Origin: CAYXWH01 sp964468755
Lineage (GTDB): Bacteria > Chloroflexota > Dehalococcoidia > Dehalococcoidales > RBG-16-60-22
Direction: 5' to 3'
NCBI GenBank assembly: GCA_964468755.1
Contig: CAYXWH010000065.1
Coordinates: forward strand, 1-6,322
Length of the DNA: 6,322 nt
The translations under genes were made by a program, and so were the position numbers. This document shows positions 6,263 to 6,322 of this stretch, one piece after another. Below the pieces are notes generated by a model, which saw only the letters and a program-made list of their open reading frames with translations, was not told the origin of the DNA and did not search any database. Positions within the stretch are counted from its first letter, which is position 1. Every line of letters starts with the position of its first letter.

Positions 6263-6322
6263 GGGCCATTAGCTCAGTTGGTTAGAGCGCAGTCCTGATA
6301 AGACTGAGGTCTCTGGTTCGAG
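6263..6322 (+). tRNA. tRNA-Ile(GAT), 3' end cut by the window
   Basis: The first 60 bases of a tRNA are present: acceptor arm GGGCCAT (6263-6269), TA, D-arm GCTC...GAGC with a GGTTA-containing loop, anticodon stem CAGTC/GACTG (6290-6294 and 6302-6306) and loop CTGATAA with anticodon GAT (6297-6299). Then come variable bases AGGTC, the T-stem strand TCTGG and the start of the TTCGA loop. The 3' side of the T-stem, the acceptor strand and any CCA lie beyond the window. Anticodon GAT reads isoleucine codons ATC and ATT. The gene is divergent from marR. Confidence 0.95.

Noticed and set aside
6263..6322. tRNA gene as an attachment site of an integrated element
   Set aside because: The 3' half of the tRNA is outside the window and no integrase or direct repeat of the tRNA end is visible.

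Overview
The window reads as ordinary chromosomal DNA of a mid-GC bacterium. The moxR-type operon is visibly more GC-rich than the marR-type gene and the AT-rich spacer beside it. Overlapping genes, anti-Shine-Dalgarno-compatible ribosome sites, GTG starts and TTGACA/TATAAT-like promoters all point to a bacterium. The combination of gene families and the style of the small membrane protein would suit Chloroflexota (Dehalococcoidia-like), but nothing in the window proves a taxon. No phage genes, transposase, CRISPR array or rRNA were seen.

Layout from left to right. At 24/36-212 (+) lies a two-helix small membrane protein that seems to be read from an almost leaderless mRNA. It converges on a three-gene minus-strand operon, read right to left: a DUF58 protein (2698-3981), a multi-spanning membrane protein with a cytoplasmic DUF4129 tail (1265-2701), and a MoxR-family AAA+ ATPase (298-1272). 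The genes overlap by 4 and 8 bases, so they are translationally coupled. This is a reduced form of the widespread MoxR/DUF58/DUF4129 cluster, with no transglutaminase or classical VWA gene in the window. Upstream, 3997-4148 holds a TATAAT box abutted by a perfect 14-bp palindrome, a GC-rich hairpin and a second near-palindrome by the start codon.

Farther right is a second minus-strand unit: a MarR-family regulator (5645-6100) followed 56 bases later by a MATE-family multidrug efflux pump (4149-5588). The arrangement resembles mepR-mepA of Staphylococcus. Its promoter is near consensus (TTGACA-17-CATAAT), and just after the predicted transcription start sits an AT-rich inverted repeat (8-bp arms, 3-bp spacer) that is a strong candidate for the MarR operator. 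Divergent from it, with its own promoter, is a tRNA-Ile(GAT) gene cut off by the window end.

The most unusual structure is at 152-269. The 3' end of the small membrane protein gene has a degenerate, inverted partial copy on the opposite strand, directly after the moxR-type stop codon. Together they make two interleaved inverted repeats (A-B-A'-B'), a pseudoknot-type topology in the convergent intergenic region. I see no clearly new multi-gene system. The promising points are the interleaved repeat, the palindromic promoter of the MoxR operon and the transglutaminase-less operon.
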